Source: JBCFBK01 sp038562555 | GTDB lineage: Bacteria > Bacteroidota > Bacteroidia > Bacteroidales > Prolixibacteraceae | DNA length: 47,723 bases | Assembly (NCBI GenBank): GCA_038562555.1 | Contig: JBCFBK010000046.1 | Coordinates: forward strand, 1-47,723 | Direction of reading: 5' to 3' | In this document: one piece after another, positions 40,663 to 47,723 of the stretch | How positions within the stretch are numbered: the stretch's first letter is position 1 | Layout of the letters: every line of letters starts with the position of its first letter | Notes under the pieces: model-generated | Databases searched by the model: none | Told to the model about the DNA's origin: nothing | Seen by the model: only the letters and a program-made list of their open reading frames with translations | Program-made: the position numbers and the translations under genes

Positions 40663-42201
40663 ATGCAAAGGATCCCGCCGACATACCGCTTCGTGATTGT
40701 GCAGACAGCGAGCTATCTGTATATCCTGCTTTTTGTATATGCGGCGGTAAGCAAATTGCTGGATTTTGAGAACTTCCGGGTCCAGTTGGCCCAGTCGCCT
40801 TTGCTGAGCGCTTATGCCGGACTGATCGCCCCGGCTGTCATTCTCCTGGAATTGCTGCTGAGCCTGCTGTTGTGCTTTAAAGCCACCCGCCTTAGCGGGC
40901 TGTACGCCTCATTCTCTTTAATGATTGCCTTTACGGTCTATATTTACCTGATTTTGAATTACAGCGATTTTGTTCCCTGCTCGTGCGGGGGCATTATCGA
41001 AAACTTAAGCTGGACGGAGCACCTGGTTTTTAATCTGGCCTTTGCCACGCTGTCCCTGGTGGCGATTGTGCTGACCGAGAAAGACAACGGCGCCCGTACC
41101 GGCAAAGTAATTCTTAAAAGCCTACTGCCTTCCCTCGCAGCAACGGGTATTGTTGTGGGGCTCTTTTTATCGTCCGAGCACATCATTAAAAAGGAAAACA
41201 ATTTTATCCGCAGGTTCGGGCAGCACCCCATTCGCGACGAAAAGGCTTTTGATCTCGGCGTTAATTCCTACTATTTTGCCGGAATGGCCGGCGGACAGAT
41301 TTACCTGGGCAATACCACCGCTCCCCTGGTATTGACCACGGTCGATACCGCTTTGACAACAAAAACGACCACCAAAATCCGCCTTGATGACACAGGCCAT
41401 CCCTTCCGCTTTATCCAGGCACAGGTAAAGCCGCCCCATTTTTATCTGTACGACGGCACGGTGCCGGTCATTTACCGCGGACAGTTGGGCGATTCGCTTG
41501 CCCGGACCATCAGTCTGAACGACTGTTATTTCTCCCAACTGCAGGTGATCGATTCCCTGAGCTTCGTTTTCCGGGCCCAAAGCAGTACAACCAAAACGCA
41601 GGTACTGGGAAAGCTCAGCCTGGACCGGGAGCCGAAAGTAATCCTGAACGAAACCCTGCTGGAAAAGCAGGTCGACGGCATGTTCGACACCGACGGCTGG
41701 TTGCTGCGCGACGATGGGAGCGGGGAGCTCATTTACGTGTATACCTACCGCAACCAGTTCCTGGTGATGGACCGGGAGTTGAATCTGTTGCGGAAGCTGC
41801 ATACCATCGACACCACCACCCGGGCGCAGGTACAGGTGCGTACACTCGGGGACGGGAGGCACAAAATGGATGCGCCCCCTTTGCAGGTCAATAAAACACC
41901 GGCGGTACACGGACAGGTGCTGTTTAATCAGTCGAGCCTGATGGGGAAATTCGAATCGCGCAGGGCCTGGCAACAGGCCTCGGTTGTCGATCTGTACCGC
42001 ACGGATCAGCAAGAATATTTGGGCAGTTTTTATATATACCACCGCGGGAAAGACAAGCTGTCCCGGATGTTTGCCACCGATAAACACCTGTTTGTTTTGC
42101 GTGGCAGTGAACTGGTGCGTTACCGTTTTGCGCAGGCGGTGACGCGGCAATTCAAAACAGGAGAAGCCGAAAACCTGAACCAGAGTAGGCAATCATTTTA
42201 A
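40663..42201 (+). CDS. MauE/DoxX-type redox-associated membrane protein fused to a large extracytoplasmic domain
   Basis: 512 residues. The N-terminal 175 form a MauE/DoxX-like bundle with about five transmembrane segments (about 10-32, 47-72, 79-98, 118-137, 150-170) and the motif DFVPCSCGGIIENLSWTEHL, whose paired Cys (PCSC) is typical of MauE-type proteins linked to disulfide formation. The remaining ~330 residues are outside the membrane and look like repeated beta blades (FRFIQAQVKPPHFYLYDG, FSQLQVIDSLSFVFRAQ, GWLLRDDGSGELIYVYTYRN, LFVLRGSELVRYRF), perhaps a propeller. It is followed 11 bp later by a four-Cys secreted protein, its likely client. Confidence 0.8.
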   Translation: MQRIPPTYRFVIVQTASYLYILLFVYAAVSKLLDFENFRVQLAQSPLLSAYAGLIAPAVILLELLLSLLLCFKATRLSGLYASFSLMIAFTVYIYLILNYSDFVPCSCGGIIENLSWTEHLVFNLAFATLSLVAIVLTEKDNGARTGKVILKSLLPSLAATGIVVGLFLSSEHIIKKENNFIRRFGQHPIRDEKAFDLGVNSYYFAGMAGGQIYLGNTTAPLVLTTVDTALTTKTTTKIRLDDTGHPFRFIQAQVKPPHFYLYDGTVPVIYRGQLGDSLARTISLNDCYFSQLQVIDSLSFVFRAQSSTTKTQVLGKLSLDREPKVILNETLLEKQVDGMFDTDGWLLRDDGSGELIYVYTYRNQFLVMDRELNLLRKLHTIDTTTRAQVQVRTLGDGRHKMDAPPLQVNKTPAVHGQVLFNQSSLMGKFESRRAWQQASVVDLYRTDQQEYLGSFYIYHRGKDKLSRMFATDKHLFVLRGSELVRYRFAQAVTRQFKTGEAENLNQSRQSF

Positions 42202-42212
42202 TTTTTACAAAC

Positions 42213-42494
42213 ATGAAAAAGTTAAGAAGTCTCTACCTGCCGGCTGCTGTCGTATTGATGGCCGTTGGCGCCGCTGTTGCAAGCCATACGACAAAAAGTT
42301 CGGACGATGACCTGAAAACAGGGCATTATATCGACAGCTCTTCCGGTCAATGTGTTGAATCACCGAAAACGTGCTCGACCAATCCCGGTAATATCTGCAC
42401 CTGGACAGACCCTGCAACCAATACCAATTACAGCCTGCGTCAGCTTGATGGCACAAGTTGCGGTGAGTTATTGTTTGAACCCGTAATGCCGTAA
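42213..42494 (+). CDS. Small secreted four-cysteine protein (DUF6520-like)
   Basis: 93 residues with a signal peptide (YLPAAVVLMAVGAAVASH). The mature part is about 69 residues with Cys 47, 54, 62 and 83 (SGQCVESPKTCSTNPGNICT, DGTSCGELLFEP), an even number suited to two disulfides. It matches what I recall of the DUF6520 family in Bacteroidota, whose function is unknown. Its position behind a MauE-like redox membrane protein suggests disulfide maturation. A strong terminator follows. Confidence 0.75.
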   Translation: MKKLRSLYLPAAVVLMAVGAAVASHTTKSSDDDLKTGHYIDSSSGQCVESPKTCSTNPGNICTWTDPATNTNYSLRQLDGTSCGELLFEPVMP

Positions 42495-42502
42495 AAACGG
42501 GA

Positions 42503-42530
42503 GAGGGTGCTTTATTGGGCACCCTCTTTT
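42503..42530. terminator. Terminator between convergent operons
   Basis: GAGGGTGC (42503-42510) / GCACCCTC (42519-42526) with an 8-base loop and TTTT after it on the plus strand. It terminates the MauE-DUF6520 operon and overlaps the last codons of the leftward hydrolase. Confidence 0.75.
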
Positions 42531-45049
42531 ACGATCCCTTCCTCAATCCATCCGGTCTCCGTTTCTTCCCCTTTCAAAAAATAATTAAACCAGTCCAGGA
42601 TCCTGGTAGTTAAGTCAACCTGTGCCGGTTCCTGTTGCAGGCCGTGTCCCTCGCCTTTGTAAAACAGCGCGATCACTTCCTTGTTGTTTCTGCGCAGGGC
42701 GTTGTAAAAGGCCATGCTGTGATCACTGGTCACATTCTGATCGTCCAGTCCCGACCATAACAGCACAGGTGCAGTCACTTTTTCAGCATGATAAACCGGG
42801 TTGTTTTTAAAATACAGGGCTTTGTCCGAAGAGAAAGGCTTCCCCAGTTTATAGTTGTTGGCTTCAATGCGCACATGATCGGGGAAATGAAAGTTATAGT
42901 TAAAGGCATGACAGGCCCAAATCAGATCGCTGTGACCGGAGCCGGAGACATAAGCGGCAAACCGGTGGGAGCGCACAGCGATGTAGTTGGTTTCATAACC
43001 GCCAAAGGAATGTCCGATTAAGCCGATTCTGCTTTTATCGATCAGCGGGTTACCGGCCAGGGCATCCAGTGCATGGTTCACGCAATTCAGGGCTTCCATT
43101 CCCGGGCCTTCTTTTCCCTGTGTCAGGATATCGGGCAAGTACACAAAATACCCGTTTTCAAGCAGCAGCCGGATATTAAAGCCCAGGCTTTCGTAATACG
43201 AGGGGTACGGATAGCGGTTGGCCAGGTGATTTTGCTTTTCGTAAATATGGACCACCATCGGGTATTTCCGGGAAGGGTCATAACCTGGCGGGTAGTACAA
43301 AATGCCTTTGAGCGGGATGCTGTCGCTGTTGGTCCAGGAAATAATCTCCTGTCTGAGCGACAAGACGGCTGTGTCCTGCCGGTTACTTTGGTACAGCACC
43401 TTTTCCTGTTTGCCCATTTCTTTATAAACCAGGCGGGGTGGCAGGTTGTAATCTTCTTCCAGCCAGGAAAAACAGCTAAACGACGGATTGTAGCTGAGCG
43501 ATTGGATGCGTTTGGTCGTCGGTGCCACAATGGTCTTATACCCGCCGTCTTCCCGTAAGATATAAGTACTTCTGTTTTCCAACGGGTCATCCAGTTTAAT
43601 CACCAAAGGCTTATCCGGGCTGACTGTTTTTTCAAAGAAGTTAAAGCCCGGTAAGGTCGTGCGCGATATCCCGTTCAGGATCGTTGTCTGGTATCCTTCG
43701 AAACTGTTCCACAAAGCAAGTTCTTTTTGCTCCGGATCGTAACGCCACAGCCCTCCCTCCCCTTCAAACAGTACTGTTTTGCCATCGGTGGTAAAATAAG
43801 GCGTTTTCAGCTTGCCGTCACCAACGGTATTCCGGGCACCGGAAGGGATGTGGTAAATATGCCAGGTGCCGTTTTTAAAGTACAAAGCATATTGACCGTC
43901 CGGGGGAGTATATAACAGCGGGGGTATGGTATCGATGACAGCGTAAGCATCTTCCTGCCGGTCGTAGCGGCGGAGTTTCAGCGGAACTGTTTCCCGGGAA
44001 TAATCCTGCAACAGGTAAGGGTTAAGGCTCAGAAAATAGCGCCCGTTCCCGATGCAGGCGCTTTTGGTAAGCAAACCAGTCCCGATGCGTTGGACAGTCC
44101 GCTTCTTTGGTTCCCAAAGATAACAGAGCTCCCGGTCCGGCGTACGAAATTTTTCTTCCAGGCGGTTGTCGCTGCCCTGCCAGATATCGACCAGGGAAGT
44201 GTCGTTTTTCGGCCGGTGTATCCACAGTCGTAAAAAATAACTGCTTCCCTGGCTGATCACTTCGGTAAACGCCTGTTGAAACGACAGGGACAATACCTCG
44301 TTCAAAGACCGGGTGGTTTTTGTTTTTAAATCCAGGTACAGGATGTCGCGGAAAGCGCCTTCCGGATTTTGCACATGGACCATCATTCCCTGCCCGCCGG
44401 GATCAATATCGAGCGACAAAATTTTATGATCGGAGCTGTACACCTTTTCCTGTGTTTTGTCACGGACCAGGAACACATCAGAAGCATGCTCTTTATTCCC
44501 GGAAACAGTATAAATATCCCCGTTTTCAGTGACATAAAACCGGTATACCCCATCGATGGCGTTCAGAAGTGTTCCCCCGGTGTCCCTAAGTTCCAGCCTG
44601 CCCTTTTCTTCCTTGTTATAATGCAGCACAAATTGCTTTTTGCTTTTTAACACCTGCATACGTTGCACGCCGGTAAAATACCGGCTTGTTTGCTCCTCCA
44701 GGTCCAGCAGTTCCGTTTGCAGGTCATTGGCTAACAATAAATGGGTACTTCCGGCAAATGCCACATTCCTGACCTTTTGCCGGTATCCCGCTATTTTGGT
44801 TTCCCCCGGGTACCGAAGATCGAATAAAAGGATGGTGTCCTTGTCCAAATCACTCTGGTCCCGGGCAGGGACCCAGCTTCGTTTGCGTAAAGCCAGCCAG
44901 TGTCCGTCATCAGACATTACCGGGGCTGTCAGGTTATGAGAAAACTCAGAAATACTGCGGCACAGGCTGTCATGCCGGGTTTGCCCGTTTGATTCCCGGC
45001 CTGCCGCTGACAGCAGGCACAGGAATAACAGGGTATATAAAGGTTTCAT
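42512..45049 (-). CDS. Secreted S9-type (prolyl oligopeptidase family) alpha/beta hydrolase
   Basis: 845 residues with a signal peptide (LYTLLFLCLLSAAGRESNGQ). The long N-terminal part (to about 590) is a beta-propeller-like region (DDGHWLALRKRSW, DKDTILLFDLRYPGE, FTTDGKTVLFEGEGGLWRYD). The C-terminal alpha/beta hydrolase shows the nucleophile elbow GLIGHSFGGYETNY (Ser near 680), the Asp region LLWSGLDDQNVTSDHSMAFY (near 768) and His in YKGEGHGLQQ (near 801). It would cleave peptides or act as an esterase. It starts 2 bp after the SusD stop, so hydrolase and SusC/SusD form one operon and the substrate may be a peptide. Confidence 0.88.
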   Translation of the reverse strand: MKPLYTLLFLCLLSAAGRESNGQTRHDSLCRSISEFSHNLTAPVMSDDGHWLALRKRSWVPARDQSDLDKDTILLFDLRYPGETKIAGYRQKVRNVAFAGSTHLLLANDLQTELLDLEEQTSRYFTGVQRMQVLKSKKQFVLHYNKEEKGRLELRDTGGTLLNAIDGVYRFYVTENGDIYTVSGNKEHASDVFLVRDKTQEKVYSSDHKILSLDIDPGGQGMMVHVQNPEGAFRDILYLDLKTKTTRSLNEVLSLSFQQAFTEVISQGSSYFLRLWIHRPKNDTSLVDIWQGSDNRLEEKFRTPDRELCYLWEPKKRTVQRIGTGLLTKSACIGNGRYFLSLNPYLLQDYSRETVPLKLRRYDRQEDAYAVIDTIPPLLYTPPDGQYALYFKNGTWHIYHIPSGARNTVGDGKLKTPYFTTDGKTVLFEGEGGLWRYDPEQKELALWNSFEGYQTTILNGISRTTLPGFNFFEKTVSPDKPLVIKLDDPLENRSTYILREDGGYKTIVAPTTKRIQSLSYNPSFSCFSWLEEDYNLPPRLVYKEMGKQEKVLYQSNRQDTAVLSLRQEIISWTNSDSIPLKGILYYPPGYDPSRKYPMVVHIYEKQNHLANRYPYPSYYESLGFNIRLLLENGYFVYLPDILTQGKEGPGMEALNCVNHALDALAGNPLIDKSRIGLIGHSFGGYETNYIAVRSHRFAAYVSGSGHSDLIWACHAFNYNFHFPDHVRIEANNYKLGKPFSSDKALYFKNNPVYHAEKVTAPVLLWSGLDDQNVTSDHSMAFYNALRRNNKEVIALFYKGEGHGLQQEPAQVDLTTRILDWFNYFLKGEETETGWIEEGIVKEGAQ

Positions 45050-45051
45050 GG

Positions 45052-46422
45052 TTAATAGCCGGGGTTTTGCGGGTTAAGATTCGGATTGAGCAGCAACTCG
45101 TTTTGAGGTAAGGGCCACAGCTTACCATCGTCTTCCCAGTTGGGTTTTAAGGCTTTTAATACTTCGAGGCGGCCCAGCCGCTTCAGATCCAGGAAACGGT
45201 GCCCGGCTTCGGTAAAGAACTCGCGGCGTTTTTCGGCCAGCAGCTCATTCCAAAAGCTTTCTGCAGGCAAGGTTGTTAAAGCGGCGAGCCCGGCCCGTTC
45301 ACGGGTGGCATCCAGATACGGCAGGGCTTCATTAACCCGGTTTTGCCGGGCCAGGGCCTCGGCCATGATAAAATACGCCTCTTCGAGCCTGAAAACAACG
45401 GAGTATTCATTGGTGTTGCTTCCGTTGAGCCTGTTTCGGTATTTATACGGCCTGTACCAGGAGCCGCCGTTAAAGCTCACCTGTGCCGTCCAGGCCTGTT
45501 TGCGCAGGTCGTCATCGGGAAAAGCGCTGACCAGGTCCTCTGTGAGCGCATAGGCACTGGGCGCTGCACCCGCGAAATAATAGAAGGAGCCTTCCCGGGT
45601 GGCATCCCCGCTGTTTTGCGGTTTGAGCTGCCAGAGAATATGGTTGCCGGTTTTATGAAACACTTCATTCAGGTCTGACTGAAACTGGTACAGGGGCGAT
45701 TGCAGGATACTTTGGGCAGTCTGCTCTGCCAGGGCCCACTTATCCCGGAGAAGGTAAATACGGGCCAGCAGCAATTGCGCAGCCTTACGGTTTGGGTAAA
45801 TGCGTTCGGTGTCGCGGTAAACGTCCTCCAGCAAGCCGGTGGCTTCCGTTACATCCGTTTCCAGTTGATCCAAAACGGCCTGGGCTCCGGTTTTGCTTAA
45901 GGTACGGTTGTATTCGTAGTCCAGGCTGGTCGTATAGGGAATATCGCCAAAGAACTGTTGCAGGTAAAAATAAATCAGGGAACGCACCAGTAAGGCTTCA
46001 CCTTTGATGCGGTTTTTATCAGCGGTGGACAGGGCCGCAGAATGCACTGTACCGTCAAGAATGGAATTGGCATAGTAAATCTGCTGGTAAGCAGTCTTCC
46101 AGACACTGGCTATGTACGTGTTGGTTTGCTGGGGTTGGCTTCGATACAGGTCCATTACCCCGTTCTGGTCATTCAGGGAGCACTCCAGGTCGTCGGCATA
46201 AGAAGCAGACAACGTACTGAGGGTATAATACCCGGCGCCGGATATGACAGACTGATCGCGTAAGCCGGCATACAAGCCGGCCAGTGCGGCATTGGCTGTC
46301 TGAACGTCCTCAAATACCTGTTCAGTACCCAGCTGGTTGGACGGAGCATTTACTTCCACCAGATCTTCGCAGGAGGCCAGCAGCAGGATACCGAGAAAGG
46401 AAATTGGATATATCTTTTTCAT
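45052..46422 (-). CDS. SusD/RagB-family outer-membrane lipoprotein (unit 3)
   Basis: 456 residues. Lipoprotein signal MKKIYPISFLGILLLASC. Family motifs: ANAALAGLYAGLRDQ, GEALLVRSLIYFYLQQFFGD, AAQLLLARIYLLRDKWALAE, RLEEAYFIMAEALARQNRVN and the C-terminal KRREFFTEAGHRFLDLKRLG. It is shorter than the unit 2 SusD but within the family range. It precedes the S9-type hydrolase by 2 bp. Confidence 0.93.
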   Translation of the reverse strand: MKKIYPISFLGILLLASCEDLVEVNAPSNQLGTEQVFEDVQTANAALAGLYAGLRDQSVISGAGYYTLSTLSASYADDLECSLNDQNGVMDLYRSQPQQTNTYIASVWKTAYQQIYYANSILDGTVHSAALSTADKNRIKGEALLVRSLIYFYLQQFFGDIPYTTSLDYEYNRTLSKTGAQAVLDQLETDVTEATGLLEDVYRDTERIYPNRKAAQLLLARIYLLRDKWALAEQTAQSILQSPLYQFQSDLNEVFHKTGNHILWQLKPQNSGDATREGSFYYFAGAAPSAYALTEDLVSAFPDDDLRKQAWTAQVSFNGGSWYRPYKYRNRLNGSNTNEYSVVFRLEEAYFIMAEALARQNRVNEALPYLDATRERAGLAALTTLPAESFWNELLAEKRREFFTEAGHRFLDLKRLGRLEVLKALKPNWEDDGKLWPLPQNELLLNPNLNPQNPGY

Positions 46423-46529
46423 GCGTTTATTTTTTAGTTTTTAATTGCCGCATGGAATTCGCATGATAGCCAAATTATCATTTCAATTGGTGTTTCTGCG
46501 AATCATGCTCATTTCATATGTGTAATTTT

Positions 46530-47723
46530 TTAAAAATTAAGCTGAACCCCGAACGACCAGGTTTTCAGAGGCGGCAGATAGCCGGTTAAGATAAACTCCG
46601 GGTCCACGCCAAAATAGTCCGTTATCGTCAGCAGGTTTTGGCCTTGCACATAGAAGCGCGCATCCTGCAGGTATTTGTTTATCCGCAGCCGGTAACTGAG
46701 CCCGATGTTCTTGAGCCGGATAAACGAGGCGTCACCAATGGTGGCTGTACTGCTCCTGAAATAGCCCAGTAACTGATAGATCGCCGGATGGGCGCCTGTG
46801 GTGTAGGGCATGTACCGGCCATCCGGGTTGCTTTCAGACCATACATCCAGTAATTCCACCGGTTGGTTAAACATGACACCGGGATTGGGCAGCAGCGCGT
46901 TGTAGTTCTGCTGCCGTTGGTTAACAAACTGGAACAAAAACGAAAACTCCCATTGTTTGTAAGTGAATTGGTTCGACCAGCCGCCAAAGTACTTCACCCC
47001 CACTTCTTCAATTACCTTGTTATCGTCGGGGGAAGTGATAGCCCCGTCTGTATTATAATCCGTAAATACATAACGGCCGGTCCCGGTGTCCATGCCCTCA
47101 TAATTGTAGACTTTTATGATGGAGGTTGGATAGCCCACCACGTATTGATTGGCATAGGTGGAACCTTCCAGCCCGGGGAATGACACCAGCTTGTTTTTCG
47201 GGAAGCTGATGTTCAGACTGCTGTTCCAGTTGAACCGTCCTGACCTGACGGGAGTGGCGCTCAGTTCCAGTTCCAGTCCCCTGTTTTCCACCGTAGCCGG
47301 CAGGTTGGCCTGGATGCTGCCAAAGCCGGTGGTTGCCGGCAGCGGGATGCCCACCAACTGTTTACCCGAGCGGTTACGGTACCAGGCGGCAGAGAGCTGT
47401 ATCCGGTCGTTTAAAAAGCCCAGTTCCAGGGCTGCTTCCAGCTTGGTTGTTTTCTCCCAGCTAAAGTGCGGGTTGTGCAGCCGGGAAGGGTAGAGGCTGA
47501 CGCTTCCTCCATAACCGGTACTGCTTACGGTATAGGTATCCAGGTACTGGTAATCGCCGATCAGGTCGCTGCCGGTAATCCCGTAGCTTCCGCGAAGTTT
47601 TCCGAAGCTTAGCCATGAACTGCCGGTAAGGAAGTTTTCTTCAGAGAACAGCCAGGCAGCGCCCACAGCCCCGAAATTGGCAAACCGGTTATCGGGCCCG
47701 AAGCGGCTGGAACCGTCGCGGCG
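46530..47723 (-). CDS. SusC/RagA-family TonB-dependent transporter (unit 3), C-terminal part only
   Basis: The frame is open from the window's right edge (RRDGSSRFGPDNRFANFGAV) to the stop, giving about 397 residues of the outer-membrane barrel with normal SusC landmarks (KLRGSYGITGSDLIGDYQYL, DFTYG-like segments, QDARFYVQGQNLLTITDYFG, VDPEF) and end LKTWSFGVQLNF. The N-terminal STN/plug part lies outside the window, so the presence of STN or an upstream sigma/FecR pair is unknown. SusD follows after 107 bp. Confidence 0.93.
   Translation of the reverse strand, partial: RRDGSSRFGPDNRFANFGAVGAAWLFSEENFLTGSSWLSFGKLRGSYGITGSDLIGDYQYLDTYTVSSTGYGGSVSLYPSRLHNPHFSWEKTTKLEAALELGFLNDRIQLSAAWYRNRSGKQLVGIPLPATTGFGSIQANLPATVENRGLELELSATPVRSGRFNWNSSLNISFPKNKLVSFPGLEGSTYANQYVVGYPTSIIKVYNYEGMDTGTGRYVFTDYNTDGAITSPDDNKVIEEVGVKYFGGWSNQFTYKQWEFSFLFQFVNQRQQNYNALLPNPGVMFNQPVELLDVWSESNPDGRYMPYTTGAHPAIYQLLGYFRSSTATIGDASFIRLKNIGLSYRLRINKYLQDARFYVQGQNLLTITDYFGVDPEFILTGYLPPLKTWSFGVQLNF

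Noticed and set aside
41167..42192. 341-codon open frame on the minus strand opposite the MauE-like gene
   Set aside because: The plus-strand frame has clear membrane segments, the PCSC motif and operon context. The antisense frame has no signal peptide or family motif.
1..47723. CRISPR array, tRNA/rRNA genes, insertion sequences or integrases
   Set aside because: No regularly spaced repeats, no RNA gene signatures and no transposase or recombinase motifs were found on either strand.

Overview
The window comes from a member of the Bacteroidota. The evidence is three SusC/SusD outer-membrane uptake pairs, three ECF sigma/FecR pairs (sigma factor plus anti-sigma factor), STN-domain (secretin/TonB N-terminal signalling domain) receptors, the TAnnTTTG type of -7 promoter box, and the near absence of Shine-Dalgarno sequences. 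The style of the proteins suggests an environmental Bacteroidia lineage such as Prolixibacteraceae/Marinilabiliales, but that placement is a guess. No rRNA, tRNA, transposase, integrase or CRISPR array was seen.

Region 1 (1-23.3 kb) is two mirror-like units. Each has a leftward sigma - FecR - SusC - SusD operon. Beside each, transcribed rightward, is a gene for a GxQxAGVxN-repeat outer-membrane protein. In the second unit (20.0-23.3 kb) the repeat protein has an STN signalling domain and sits in its own sigma - FecR - repeat-protein operon. In the first unit (6.7-7.9 kb) the paralogue has lost the STN and regulatory-like domains, and the sigma and FecR genes too, but it keeps the same promoter-like leader. 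The SusD of unit 1 is interrupted by an in-frame TAA. The operon of unit 2 continues into two secreted endonuclease/exonuclease/phosphatase-family enzymes and a lipoprotein. The leader of both complete susC genes carries, on the opposite strand, a -7 box over the start codon and an intrinsic terminator about 75 nt further on. This predicts a pair of short antisense RNAs. An outer-membrane barrel protein and a low-GC FrhB-like iron-sulfur protein lie between the two units.

Region 2 (23.3-31.2 kb) is metal uptake: a leftward TonB receptor, then a rightward siderophore receptor - PepSY membrane protein - diflavin reductase group.

Region 3 (31.2-40.5 kb) is a patchwork accessory zone. It holds DinB, a cytochrome P460/haem pair, a membrane-bound LytTR regulator, a nitrilase-family enzyme, a GNAT acetyltransferase, MNT/HEPN and DUF1778/GNAT toxin-antitoxin type pairs, TetR, and a Crp/Fnr gene broken by an in-frame TAG. 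It is full of gene fragments. A DinB-GNAT module is present twice with different internal deletions. The 3' end of the LytTR gene is present in four copies across 11 kb, all on one strand.

Region 4 (40.6-47.7 kb) has a MauE/DoxX-type membrane protein fused to a large extracytoplasmic domain and a small four-cysteine secreted DUF6520-like protein. These converge on a leftward SusC - SusD - S9-type hydrolase operon whose SusC runs off the window.
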